Assembly: GCF_016741855.1 (NCBI RefSeq)
Contig: NZ_JAERRH010000010.1
Span: 1-64,000, forward strand
Direction of reading: 5' to 3'
DNA length: 64,000 nt
Origin: Streptomyces musisoli
GTDB taxonomy: Bacteria; Actinomycetota; Actinomycetes; Streptomycetales; Streptomycetaceae
Below the pieces are notes generated by a model, which was not told where the DNA came from, ran no database searches, and worked only from the letters and a program-made list of their open reading frames with translations. Positions 57,335 to 64,000 of this stretch are shown here, piece by piece. Within the stretch, counting starts at the first letter, position 1; each line of letters opens with the position of its first letter. The translations under genes were made by a program, and so were the position numbers.

Positions 57335-58011
57335 GCGTTGACCAGCTTCTTGAGGATCGAGGTGAAGAACGGCAGCCCGTCGGTACGGCCGGTACCGATC
57401 AGCGGCTCGACGGCGTGCTCGGGGTGCGGCATGAGGCCGACGACGTTCCCGGCCTCGTTGGTGATGCCGGCGATGTCGTTGAGCGAGCCGTTCGGATTGA
57501 AGTCCAGGTACCGGAAGGCGACCCGGCCCTCGGCCTCCAGCTTGTCCAGCGTGTACTGGTCGGCGACGTACCGGCCGTCCATGTTCTTCAGCGGGATGTG
57601 GATCTCCTGGCCGGCGCGGTAGTCGCTGGTCCAGGAGGTCTCCGCGTTCTCCACCCGCAGCTTCTGGTCGCGGCAGATGAAGTGGAGGTGGTCGTTGCCG
57701 AGCATCGCGCCCGGGAGGAGGTGGGCCTCGGTGAGGATCTGGAAGCCGTTGCAGATGCCGAGGACCGGCAGCCCGGCCTTCGCCTGCTCGATGAGGGACT
57801 CCATCACCGGCGAGAAACGGGCGATGGCGCCGGCCCGCAGGTAGTCACCGTAGGAGAAACCGCCGCACAGCACGACGGCGTCGACCTGCTTGAGGTCCTT
57901 GTCCTTGTGCCACAGGGCTACCGGTTCGGCGCCCGCGAGACGGATCGCGCGCTGGGTGTCCCGGTCGTCCAGGCTGCCCGGGAAAGTGACGACGCCAATA
58001 CGAGCGGTCAC
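57331..58011 (-). CDS. purQ: Phosphoribosylformylglycinamidine synthase, PurQ (glutaminase) subunit
   Basis: A 226-residue class I glutamine amidotransferase. The nucleophile is Cys in VLGICNGFQILTEA, and His/Glu are in LMPHPEHAVEP. LCGGFSYGDYLRAGAIA is the oxyanion region. It overlaps purS by 4 bp and purL by 4 bp, forming a tight purS-purQ-purL operon. Confidence 0.97.
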   Translation of the reverse strand: MTARIGVVTFPGSLDDRDTQRAIRLAGAEPVALWHKDKDLKQVDAVVLCGGFSYGDYLRAGAIARFSPVMESLIEQAKAGLPVLGICNGFQILTEAHLLPGAMLGNDHLHFICRDQKLRVENAETSWTSDYRAGQEIHIPLKNMDGRYVADQYTLDKLEAEGRVAFRYLDFNPNGSLNDIAGITNEAGNVVGLMPHPEHAVEPLIGTGRTDGLPFFTSILKKLVNA

Positions 58012-58271
58012 TTCGCCGCCTCCGCGACTTCATCGACCCGGACCGTGAAGTCCTCGATCACCGTGTTCGCGAGGAAGGATTCCGCAAGATCGCGGATCCG
58101 GGCGAGCGCGGCATCGTCAACCGGCCCGTCAACTTCCAGTTCGAAACGCTTTCCCTGACGTACGTCCGAGATCCCTTCGAATCCCAGGCGCGGCAGCGCA
58201 CGCTGGACCGCCTGGCCCTGGGGGTCGAGGATCTCCGGCTTGAGCATGACGTCGACTACGACGCGTGCCAC
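58008..58271 (-). CDS. purS: Phosphoribosylformylglycinamidine synthase, PurS subunit
   Basis: An 87-residue PurS: VARVVVDVMLKPEILDPQGQ, then ALPRLGFEGISDVRQGKRFELEV and ANTVIEDFTVRV. The GTG at 58271 is preferred to the GTG at 58277: GGGAG lies 5 bp before it, and the family begins MARVVV. It joins the PurL-PurQ complex and is the first gene of the operon. Confidence 0.95.
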   Translation of the reverse strand: MARVVVDVMLKPEILDPQGQAVQRALPRLGFEGISDVRQGKRFELEVDGPVDDAALARIRDLAESFLANTVIEDFTVRVDEVAEAAK

Positions 58272-58581
58272 TGGCACTCCCGGTGTGTGGTGCTGAGCAG
58301 GTTCCTTCAGACTACCCGCACAAAATTTCTACGCGAGTAGAGTTGGAGGAAAGTACGTGAGGCGCATCACGATCGGGTGTCGAAGCCGCACACCCGTGAA
58401 AAGTTCTGGGAAAGTTCCACAGTCCGCCCGTTACACCTATTGCGCCCGGACACGCGGACGGATTTAGTCGGGCTTCACTTTGCTTTGCCGGGCACTGTAC
58501 AAATGAATTGGCAATAGCCGATACTCGGCATGTCGTCGGCGTTGAGCTGTAACGACGTGCCGCACGAAGGGACCGATATTC
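58272..58581. other. Divergent purS / lsrL promoter region
   Basis: About 310 bp with no gene. TCTACGCGAGTAGA at 58328-58341 is a palindrome (TCTAC-GCGA-GTAGA) near the purS side and may be an operator. The lsrL side is relatively AT-rich. Confidence 0.5.
58328..58341. promoter_or_regulatory. Palindrome in the purS promoter region
   Basis: TCTACGCGAGTAGA, 5-bp perfect arms. I do not recognise the regulator. Confidence 0.4.
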
Positions 58582-58899
58582 GTGGCGCAAAAGGTCGTGG
58601 TCACTCTCTTTGACGACATCGACGGCTCGGAAGCGGCGGAGACGATCGCCTTCGGACTCGACGGCAAGTCGTACGAGATCGACCTGAACGAATCCAACGC
58701 CGAAAAACTGCGCAAGGCGCTCGCGCCCTACGTCGAGGCCGGCCGCAAGCGGTCGCGTTCCGGCAAGGCGTTCCGGCAGACGGAGGTCGCCCCCGACCCG
58801 GCGGCCGTCCGCGCCTGGGCCCAGGCCAACAAGATGGACGTCCCCGCGCGCGGACGCATCCCGAAGAAGGTCTACGAGGCGTTCAGCGCCGCGCAGTGA
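58582..58899 (+). CDS. lsrL: Lsr2-family nucleoid protein (LsrL)
   Basis: A 105-residue xenogeneic silencer relative. The N-terminal dimerisation domain (AQKVVVTLFDDIDGSEAAETIAFGLDGKSYEIDL) is followed by a basic linker and the DNA-binding domain (AVRAWAQANKMDVPARGRIPKKVYEAF) with the RGR AT-hook-like motif. Streptomyces has Lsr2 and a paralogue, LsrL; the position beside purS fits LsrL as I recall. GTG start with AAGGGA upstream. A strong terminator follows. Confidence 0.92.
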   Translation: MAQKVVVTLFDDIDGSEAAETIAFGLDGKSYEIDLNESNAEKLRKALAPYVEAGRKRSRSGKAFRQTEVAPDPAAVRAWAQANKMDVPARGRIPKKVYEAFSAAQ

Positions 58900-58915
58900 G
58901 CCCGCGAAGGGGCGA

Positions 58916-58947
58916 GTCCTCAGGGTCCGTCAGAGGACCCTGAGGAC
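58916..58947 (+). terminator. lsrL terminator
   Basis: GTCCTCAGGGTCC, loop GTCAGA, and a perfect 13-bp complement. Confidence 0.85.
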
Positions 58948-59066
58948 CGTGCACTTGGGGCATACGGGGCCTGAAGGGGAACCGACTTGCGCAACCCCCC
59001 TGCTGATCAGCTAATGTCTGGGACACGCCGAGGGGCGAGGCCGGCAGGCCGGATCCCGAGGACCGT

Positions 59067-59138
59067 GCGGGTGTAGTTCAGTAGTAGAACATCCCCCTTC
59101 CAGGGGGAAGGCGCAGTGTGCGATTCCTGTCACCCGCT
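59067..59138 (+). tRNA. tRNA-Gly (TCC), aberrant T-arm and D-loop
   Basis: A 72-nt gene, GCGGGTG...CACCCGC with U73 and anticodon loop CTTCCAG (TCC). The acceptor, D and anticodon stems pair well. The T-arm does not: the usual 5-bp stem fails unless a base is bulged, and the T-loop reads TGCGATT instead of TTCGAnn, losing position 55. The D-loop AGTAGTA lacks the GG at 18-19. The partner positions G18 and U55 are thus both lost. It may be a non-translational tRNA, a degenerating copy or a regulatory RNA. It is transcribed toward tRNA-Gly(GCC). Confidence 0.85.
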
Positions 59139-59218
59139 CTGCACCGCCGACACGACCACTGCTGTGGATCAGGTAGGCTGGTGCTCGCACCGATCGGTGG
59201 GAGCCGATCGGGGGCAAT

Positions 59219-59291
59219 GCGGACGTAGCTCAGTTGGTAGAGCGCAACCTTGCCAAGGTTGAGGTCGCGAGTTCGAGCCTCGTCGTCCGCT
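59219..59291 (+). tRNA. tRNA-Gly (GCC), copy 1
   Basis: A 73-nt cloverleaf GCGGACGTAGCTCAGTTGGT with anticodon loop TTGCCAA and T-arm GCGAGTTCGAGCCTCGT. It is identical to 63243-63315. TAGGCT near 59173 is a possible -10. Confidence 0.95.
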
Positions 59292-59300
59292 CGGGAAAGA

Positions 59301-59329
59301 GACCCCGGTCCATTGGACCGGGGTCTTTT
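59301..59329 (+). terminator. Terminator after tRNA-Gly copy 1
   Basis: GACCCCGGTCC, loop ATT, GGACCGGGGTC, then TTTTCGTT, giving a partial U-tract. Confidence 0.85.
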
Positions 59330-59418
59330 CGTTGCCCCGAACCCGGCCTGACATTTGTCATGTTCAGCGATGACACCGCGCACTGCCGACCGGGGCGCGC
59401 CGCCGGGACGCTGGTGCC

Positions 59419-60357
59419 ATGGACATCGACGAACACGAGCACGTCATCGAGGTCACCGACCTCAGGCGCGTCTACGGGGGCGGGTTCGAGGCCGTGCGCG
59501 GAATCAGCTTCTCCGTGGCGCGGGGAGAGATCTTCGCCCTGCTGGGCACCAACGGCGCCGGAAAGACGTCGACGGTCGAGCTGCTGGAAGGGCTCGCGGC
59601 TCCGGCCGGCGGCCGGGTCCGGGTGCTGGGCCACGACCCCTACCTCGAGCGGGCGGCCGTACGCCCGCGCACCGGCGTGATGCTCCAGGAAGGCGGCTTC
59701 CCCGCCGAACTGACCGTCGCGGAGACCGCCCGGATGTGGGCCGGGTGCACCAGCGGGGCACGCCCGGAGGCCGAGGTGCTGGCACGGGTGGGCCTCGCCG
59801 GCAAGCACGGCGTGCGGGTCAAGCAGCTGTCCGGCGGTGAACGGCGGCGCCTCGACCTGGCGCTCGCGCTGCTCGGCGATCCCGAGGTGCTGTTCCTCGA
59901 CGAGCCGACGACCGGGCTCGACGCGGAGGGCCGCCGGGACACCTGGGCGCTGGTGCGCGAGTTGCGCGCCGCGGGCACGACCGTGCTGCTCACCACGCAC
60001 TACCTGGAGGAGGCCGAGGGCCTCGCGAACCGGCTCGCCATCCTGCACGAGGGCCGGATCGCCGTCTCGGGAACGCCGGCCGAGGTCACCGCCGGCCGCC
60101 CCTCGCGGATGTCCTTCGAACTCCCCGACGGCTACTTCGTCGGCGATCTGCCGTCCCTCCCCGACCTCGGCGTCTGCGGGCACGAGAGCGACGGCCGGTT
60201 CGTACGGCTGCGCACGACGGAACTCCAGCGCACCGCCACCGCGGTGCTGAACTGGGCCGAGCGGGCCGGTGTCGAGCTGCGCGGGCTGGACGTTCGCTCG
60301 GCCTCGCTGGAGGAGGCGTTCCTCGGGATCGCGCAGGAGCAGGGGGTCGCGGCATGA
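59419..60357 (+). CDS. ABC transporter ATP-binding protein (DrrA-like exporter)
   Basis: A 312-residue ATPase. Walker A is LLGTNGAGKTSTVE, Q-loop GVMLQEGGFP, signature VKQLSGGERRRLDLALALL, Walker B VLFLDEPTTGLD, switch His TTHYLEEAE. A C-terminal domain (about 220-310) is typical of the DrrA/CcmA export type. The stop overlaps the permease start (ATGA). With the permease, kinase and regulator it forms one operon, a layout usual for antibiotic or peptide export sensed by the kinase. Confidence 0.93.
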   Translation: MDIDEHEHVIEVTDLRRVYGGGFEAVRGISFSVARGEIFALLGTNGAGKTSTVELLEGLAAPAGGRVRVLGHDPYLERAAVRPRTGVMLQEGGFPAELTVAETARMWAGCTSGARPEAEVLARVGLAGKHGVRVKQLSGGERRRLDLALALLGDPEVLFLDEPTTGLDAEGRRDTWALVRELRAAGTTVLLTTHYLEEAEGLANRLAILHEGRIAVSGTPAEVTAGRPSRMSFELPDGYFVGDLPSLPDLGVCGHESDGRFVRLRTTELQRTATAVLNWAERAGVELRGLDVRSASLEEAFLGIAQEQGVAA

Positions 60358-61304
60358 GCGGGGTGCGCGTGGACCCGGGGGACGGCGGCCGCGGGGCCGA
60401 CGCGGGGACAGGAGGCGGCGGGATGAACGGGGCGCGCGCGGACTCGGGTGGCCGCGGGGCCGACGCGGGGACAGGAGGCGGCGGGATGAGCGGGGTTCGT
60501 GTGGGCGCCGGCGGAACGGGTGGCGGGGCGCTCGGGGCGTTCGCTCCCTCGGCGCGGCGGCTGCGGGCGCTGGCACGGGCCGAACTCGCCCTCCTCGGCC
60601 GCAACCGCGGTGTCGTGTTCACCGCGCTGTTCGTGCCGCTGGCCATCCCGTTCACCATGCGGCCGGCCCTCGACCAGATGGACCTGGCGGGGGCGGGCCT
60701 GCGTATCGGCCCGGTCCTGCTGACCACCGCCATCGGCTTCTCCTTCCTCTTCGCCGTCTACACCGCCCTGGTCAGCGCCTACGTCTCCCGCCGCGAGGAA
60801 CTCGTCCTCAAACGGCTGCGCACGGGCGAGCTGTCCGACGCCGAGATCCTCACCGGCACCGCGCTGCCCCCGGTCCTCCTCGGCCTCGCCCAGGCCCTCG
60901 TCCTGTGCGCCGGCTGCGCCGCGCTGCTGCACACGGGGGCCCCGAAGGCGCCGTACCTGCTGCTGCCCGGGCTGCTGGCCGGACTCGTGGTCAGCGCCGC
61001 GCTCGCCGCCCTCACCTCGTCGTTCACCAGGACCACCGAGAGCGCCCAGGTGACCGCGCTGCCCCTGGTGTTCCTGTCCATGGCCGGGTCCGGAATCGCC
61101 GCACCCACGGAGGTCATGCCCGACCGGCTCGCCTCCGTCTGCGAACTCCTGCCGCTGTCCCCGGCGATCCGCCTGGTGCGCGGCAGCTGGACCGGCCAGT
61201 TGAGCGCCTACGAGACGCTGGGCGCCCTCGCGACCGCGCTGGCCTGGACGATCGTGTCGGTGTTTGCTGTACGGCGGTGGTTCCGGTGGGAGCCACGCCG
61301 CTGA
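60354..61304 (+). CDS. ABC-2 type transporter permease with duplicated start region
   Basis: A 316-residue permease (longest form) with six membrane segments after residue 60 (for example GVVFTALFVPLAIPFTM, GPVLLTTAIGFSFLFAVYTALVSAYV). Residues 1-55 are a low-complexity Gly/Ala/Asp leader from a 63-bp DNA repeat. Each repeat carries AGGAGG and an ATG, so possible starts are 60354 (coupled to the ATPase stop), 60423 and 60486. It pairs with the upstream ATPase. Confidence 0.88.
   Translation: MSGVRVDPGDGGRGADAGTGGGGMNGARADSGGRGADAGTGGGGMSGVRVGAGGTGGGALGAFAPSARRLRALARAELALLGRNRGVVFTALFVPLAIPFTMRPALDQMDLAGAGLRIGPVLLTTAIGFSFLFAVYTALVSAYVSRREELVLKRLRTGELSDAEILTGTALPPVLLGLAQALVLCAGCAALLHTGAPKAPYLLLPGLLAGLVVSAALAALTSSFTRTTESAQVTALPLVFLSMAGSGIAAPTEVMPDRLASVCELLPLSPAIRLVRGSWTGQLSAYETLGALATALAWTIVSVFAVRRWFRWEPRR
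60387..60512 (+). repeat. 63-bp tandem repeat carrying ribosome binding sites and start codons
   Basis: GGCCGCGGGGCCGACGCGGG starts at 60387 and again at 60450, period 63. Each unit ends in AGGAGGCGGCGGGATG. ATGAGCGGGGT also occurs at both 60354 and 60486. Confidence 0.85.
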
Positions 61305-61321
61305 GGAACGGGGAGGCGCGG

Positions 61322-62608
61322 ATGCTGGGACGCATGCGGCGGTGGCAGCAGCGGCACTGGGTGGAGCGGAGCAAGGCCGAGCGGGTGGAACTCCAGAGCC
61401 TGGGCACCTGGCACGTCAGCATCTGGGTCTTCTCGCTGAGCTGGCTGCTGCTGCCGCTCGTGGGCGGACTCGACCGACGGCCGCTGCCGCTGGCCCTCGG
61501 CGTGCTGCTCGGCGCCGTCGGCCTGCTCCAGTGCTGGGCCGCCGGCCGGCTGCTACGGCCCGCGCTGGACCACTACCTCGGCCGTTCCGCGCTGCCGGCG
61601 GGTGCCCTGCGCGGCACGGTGTGCCTGTTCGTCCTCGCGCTCGCGCTGACCGCGACGCTCAGGGCCGTCGGCGGAGCGGAGCCGTTCACCGTCCAGCTCG
61701 CCCTCGCCGCGCTGCTCATGCCCCTCGGGCTGCCGTACGCGTTCCTCGTGCCGATCCGGGTGTACCTGCGCCGGGCCGCGGGACTCGCGGCGGCGATCGT
61801 CGCCGTCTTCGCCGCGGTGCGCCCGAGCGGTCTCGACCTGCTCGCCACCGCGACGTTCGTCGTCTTCGCCGCCGGCTTCTCCCTCCTCGCCACCCGCTGC
61901 GGTGCCTGGACCCTCTCCGTGCTCTGGGAGGCGGAGCGGGCCCGGGAGGTCGAAGCCCGGCTCGCCGTCGCCGAGGAACGGCTGCGGTTCGGGCGGGACC
62001 TGCACGACGTGCTGGGGCGGAACCTGTCCGTGATCTCCCTCAAGAGCGAACTGGCCGTCCAACTGGCCCGCCGCGGGCGGCCGGAGGCCGTGGAGCAGAT
62101 GATCGAGGTGCAGCGCATCGCGCAGGAGTCCCAGCGCGAGGTACGAGCCGTCGTGCGCGGTTACCGGGAGGCCGACCTGGGGGCCGAACTCGCCGGTGCG
62201 CAGGGGGTGCTGGCCGCGGCCGGCATCGAGTGCGAGGTCCGCACGGAGGTCCCCGGGCTGCCGGCTCAGGTGCAGTCCCTGCCGGCTCAGGTGCAGTCCG
62301 CGCTCGGCTGGGTGGTGCGCGAGGCGGCCACCAACGTGCTGCGGCACGGCGACGCGAGCCGGTGCGAGGTGGGACTCGAGGTGCTGGAGGGACATGTGGT
62401 GCTGACGGTGGAGAACGACGGTGCCGTGGCGTCGGGCGGGGGCGGCGGCTCGGGACTCGCCGGGCTGCGGGAACGGCTCGCCGCCGTGGACGGAAACCTG
62501 GAGGCGGGATACGCCGGCGCCGGCCGGGACCGGTTCCGGCTGAGGGCGGAGGTACCCCTGGCGACCGCGGGAGACGTACCCCTGGCCGTGAGAGGAGTCA
62601 CGTCGTGA
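61322..62608 (+). CDS. Sensor histidine kinase (HisKA_3 / DesK type)
   Basis: A 428-residue kinase. Five or six membrane segments (about 35-190) form the sensor, then a coiled linker. The phospho-acceptor is the His in RFGRDLHDVLGRNLSVISLK (about 225); the GHKL domain has the N-box REAATNVLRHGDA and GSGLAGLRERL. Seven residues, LPAQVQS, are tandemly duplicated just before the N-box by an exact 21-bp DNA repeat. ATG with GGGGAGGC upstream. The stop overlaps the regulator start. Likely senses cell-envelope or drug stress. Confidence 0.92.
   Translation: MLGRMRRWQQRHWVERSKAERVELQSLGTWHVSIWVFSLSWLLLPLVGGLDRRPLPLALGVLLGAVGLLQCWAAGRLLRPALDHYLGRSALPAGALRGTVCLFVLALALTATLRAVGGAEPFTVQLALAALLMPLGLPYAFLVPIRVYLRRAAGLAAAIVAVFAAVRPSGLDLLATATFVVFAAGFSLLATRCGAWTLSVLWEAERAREVEARLAVAEERLRFGRDLHDVLGRNLSVISLKSELAVQLARRGRPEAVEQMIEVQRIAQESQREVRAVVRGYREADLGAELAGAQGVLAAAGIECEVRTEVPGLPAQVQSLPAQVQSALGWVVREAATNVLRHGDASRCEVGLEVLEGHVVLTVENDGAVASGGGGGSGLAGLRERLAAVDGNLEAGYAGAGRDRFRLRAEVPLATAGDVPLAVRGVTS
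62258..62299 (+). repeat. 21-bp in-frame duplication in the kinase gene
   Basis: CTGCCGGCTCAGGTGCAGTC plus one further C occurs twice in tandem (62258-62278, 62279-62299), giving LPAQVQSLPAQVQS. The copies are identical, so the duplication is recent. Confidence 0.9.
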
Positions 62609-63219
62609 GCGGTCCCGTACGGCTGTTGCTCGCCGACGACGAGCATCTGATCCGGGGTGCGCTGGCCGCGTTGCTGTCGCTGGAGGACGATCTGCTGGTC
62701 GTCGCGGAGGCGGCGAGCGGACCCGAGGCGCTGGCGATGGCACGGGCGCACGAGCCCGATGTGGCCGTCCTGGATCTGCAGATGCCGGGCGCCGACGGTG
62801 TGAAGGTCGCCACATCCCTGCGCGCCGAACTGCCCGGCTGCCGGGTGCTGATCGTCACCGGGCACGGGCGGCCCGGGCATCTGAAACGGGCGCTCGCGGC
62901 CGGTGTGCGCGGGTTCGTCCCGAAGACCGTCAGCGCCCAGCGGCTCGCCGAGATCATCCGGACCGTGCACGCCGGAAACCGCTACGTCGACCCGGAGTTG
63001 GCCGCCGACGCGATCTCCGCCGGGGACTCGCCGCTGACCGCCCGGGAGGCCGAGGTGCTGGAGCTGGCCGCCGACGGCGCACCGGTCACGGAGATCGCCG
63101 AGCGGGCCGCGCTGTCGCCGGGGACCGTGCGGAACTACCTCTCCTCGGCCGTCACGAAGCTCGGCGCGGAGAACCGTCATGCGGCAGTGCGTCTCGCACG
63201 CGAGCGAGGTTGGGTATAG
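62605..63219 (+). CDS. NarL/FixJ-family response regulator
   Basis: A 204-residue regulator. Receiver (1-120): LLLADDEHLIRGAL, phospho-acceptor Asp in VAVLDLQMPGADG, Thr in LIVTGHG, Lys in FVPKTVS. LuxR-type helix-turn-helix (about 140-200): LTAREAEVLELAADGAPVTEIAERAALSPGTVRNYLSSAVTKLG. Its GTG overlaps the kinase stop (GTGA). The last codons contain the -10 TATAGT of the following tRNA-Gly. Confidence 0.95.
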   Translation: MSGPVRLLLADDEHLIRGALAALLSLEDDLLVVAEAASGPEALAMARAHEPDVAVLDLQMPGADGVKVATSLRAELPGCRVLIVTGHGRPGHLKRALAAGVRGFVPKTVSAQRLAEIIRTVHAGNRYVDPELAADAISAGDSPLTAREAEVLELAADGAPVTEIAERAALSPGTVRNYLSSAVTKLGAENRHAAVRLARERGWV

Positions 63220-63220
63220 T
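63215..63220 (+). promoter_or_regulatory. -10 of tRNA-Gly copy 2
   Basis: TATAGT overlaps the stop codon of the response regulator and lies 22 bp before the tRNA. Confidence 0.5.
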
Positions 63221-63242
63221 TGCTCTCGCGCCACGGCGCAGT

Positions 63243-63315
63243 GCGGACGTAGCTCAGTTGGTAGAGCGCAACCTTGCCAAGGTTGAGGTCGCGAGTTCGA
63301 GCCTCGTCGTCCGCT
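63243..63315 (+). tRNA. tRNA-Gly (GCC), copy 2
   Basis: Identical in all 73 bases to 59219-59291. The two copies bracket the ABC/two-component operon as 4-kb direct repeats. Confidence 0.95.
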
Positions 63316-63322
63316 CCATGGA

Positions 63323-63350
63323 GAAGCCCCCGGTTCCGGCCGGGGGCTTC
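63323..63350 (+). terminator. Terminator between tRNA-Gly and purC
   Basis: GAAGCCCCCGG, 6-base loop, CCGGGGGCTTC, TTG. Shared by convergent purC. Confidence 0.8.
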
Positions 63351-63386
63351 TTGCGTTGCCCCCGGCCGGAACCGGGGGCACGTCCG

Positions 63387-64000
63387 CTACGACCAGGCGG
63401 TGCCCGTCAGGCGTTCGTACGCCTCCACGTACTTCGCCCGGGTCGCCTCCACGACCTGCTGCGGCAGCGGCGGCGGGGGCTGCTCGCTCTTGCGGTCCCA
63501 GCCGGACTCCGCCGACGTCAGCCAGTTGCGCACGAACTGCTTGTCGTACGACGGCTGCGCGCGGCCCGGCTGCCACTGGTCGGCCGGCCAGAAGCGCGAG
63601 GAGTCCGGGGTCAGGACCTCGTCGGCGAGGACGAGGGTGTCGCCGTCGAAGCCGAACTCGAACTTGGTGTCGGCCAGGATGATCCCCCGGTCCCGGGCGA
63701 TGTCCCGGGCGCGCGAGTACACCGCGAGCGTGGCCTGGCGCAGCTGGGCGGCGGTCTCCGCGCCGACCTGGCGGGCCACCTCCTCGTACGAGACGTTCTC
63801 GTCGTGCTCGCCGACCTCGGCCTTGGTGGCCGGGGTGAAGATCGGGCCGGGCAGCTCGGAGCCGTCGACGAGGCCCTCGGGGAGGGCCAGGCCGCAGACG
63901 GTCCGCGACTCGTCGTACTCCAGCAGGCCGGAGCCGGTGAGGTAGCCGCGGGCCACGCACTCCACGGGCACCATCTTGAGCGACTTGCAGATCAGGGTGC
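63387..64000 (-). CDS. purC: SAICAR synthetase, 3' part (truncated by window end)
   Basis: The C-terminal two thirds of phosphoribosylaminoimidazole-succinocarboxamide synthase, which ligates aspartate to CAIR. Visible: VPVECVARGYLTGSGL, GPIFTPATKAEVGEHDENVSYEE, ARDRGIILADTKFEFG and VLTPDSSRFWPADQW. The gene continues beyond the right edge. It is the sixth purine gene in the window, on the same strand as the others but separated from them by the ABC/two-component block. Confidence 0.97.
   Translation of the reverse strand, partial: TLICKSLKMVPVECVARGYLTGSGLLEYDESRTVCGLALPEGLVDGSELPGPIFTPATKAEVGEHDENVSYEEVARQVGAETAAQLRQATLAVYSRARDIARDRGIILADTKFEFGFDGDTLVLADEVLTPDSSRFWPADQWQPGRAQPSYDKQFVRNWLTSAESGWDRKSEQPPPPLPQQVVEATRAKYVEAYERLTGTAWS

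Overview
The window is chromosomal DNA of a Streptomyces: GC is very high, third positions are almost all G or C, GTG starts are common, and marker proteins typical of the genus are present (BldC, AtrA, the Lsr2 paralogue LsrL, valine dehydrogenase, DUF3073, DUF6274). Gene order looks like the core-chromosome segment of S. coelicolor that runs from atrA to the purine genes and purC; this comes from memory, not from an alignment. All protein assignments were made by reading motifs, not by database search.

Layout. 0.3-6.8 kb: a MarR/MFS divergent pair, a PAS-PP2C-ATPase phosphatase, and type II NADH dehydrogenase divergent from atrA. 6.9-9.3 kb: a tandem-repeat gap, then a sigma factor carrying its own zinc-finger, membrane and carbohydrate-binding-type (NPCBM) parts. 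9.3-17 kb: a large SARP/NB-ARC regulator, an orphan asparagine-synthase-like protein with altered active-site motifs, and a TPR regulator tied to sporulation. 17-22.8 kb: L-2-hydroxyglutarate oxidase, trmB, a PrsW protease, an aldo/keto reductase, and an M23 peptidase behind a cyclic di-AMP riboswitch. 23.2-26 kb: initiator tRNA, then a domain-swapped RibD, MarR and GTP cyclohydrolase II module with matching palindromic operators. 26.1-29.9 kb: efflux pump, flavin reductase and two TetR genes, bounded by inverted copies of a 16-bp near-palindrome. 30-37.8 kb: tRNA-Lys, an amino acid permease, a DEAD-box helicase with a repeat-rich tail, a heptamer satellite, a collagen-like lipoprotein, a zincin and a membrane phosphoesterase. 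37.8-44.7 kb: tRNA-Glu, tRNA-Asp, a consensus parS site, tRNA-Phe, an HrpA helicase, a second identical tRNA-Asp followed by a duplicated tRNA 3' end, and two satellites. 44.9-48.6 kb: bldC with a U-tract terminator, tandem DevR/DosR-like boxes, a conserved unknown gene, vdh and DUF3073. 48.6-58.9 kb: purine genes purM, purF, purL, purQ and purS, with a META lipoprotein, a DinB-like enzyme and a TetR/MFS pair between them, then lsrL. 59-64 kb: an aberrant tRNA-Gly(TCC), two identical tRNA-Gly(GCC) copies bracketing an ABC exporter and two-component system, and the 3' part of purC.

How the genes fit together. Most are housekeeping (purine synthesis, tRNA, RNA helicases, chromosome partitioning) or developmental regulation (atrA, bldC, lsrL, the TPR regulator, the sigma factor). 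Accessory character is concentrated in regulator/efflux pairs and in intergenic tandem repeats. The most unusual items are the parS site inside a tRNA cluster, the tRNA-Gly that has lost D/T-loop contacts, the duplicated tRNA-Asp tail, the DevR-like boxes upstream of bldC, the self-tethered sigma factor, and the domain-swapped RibD module with its operators.
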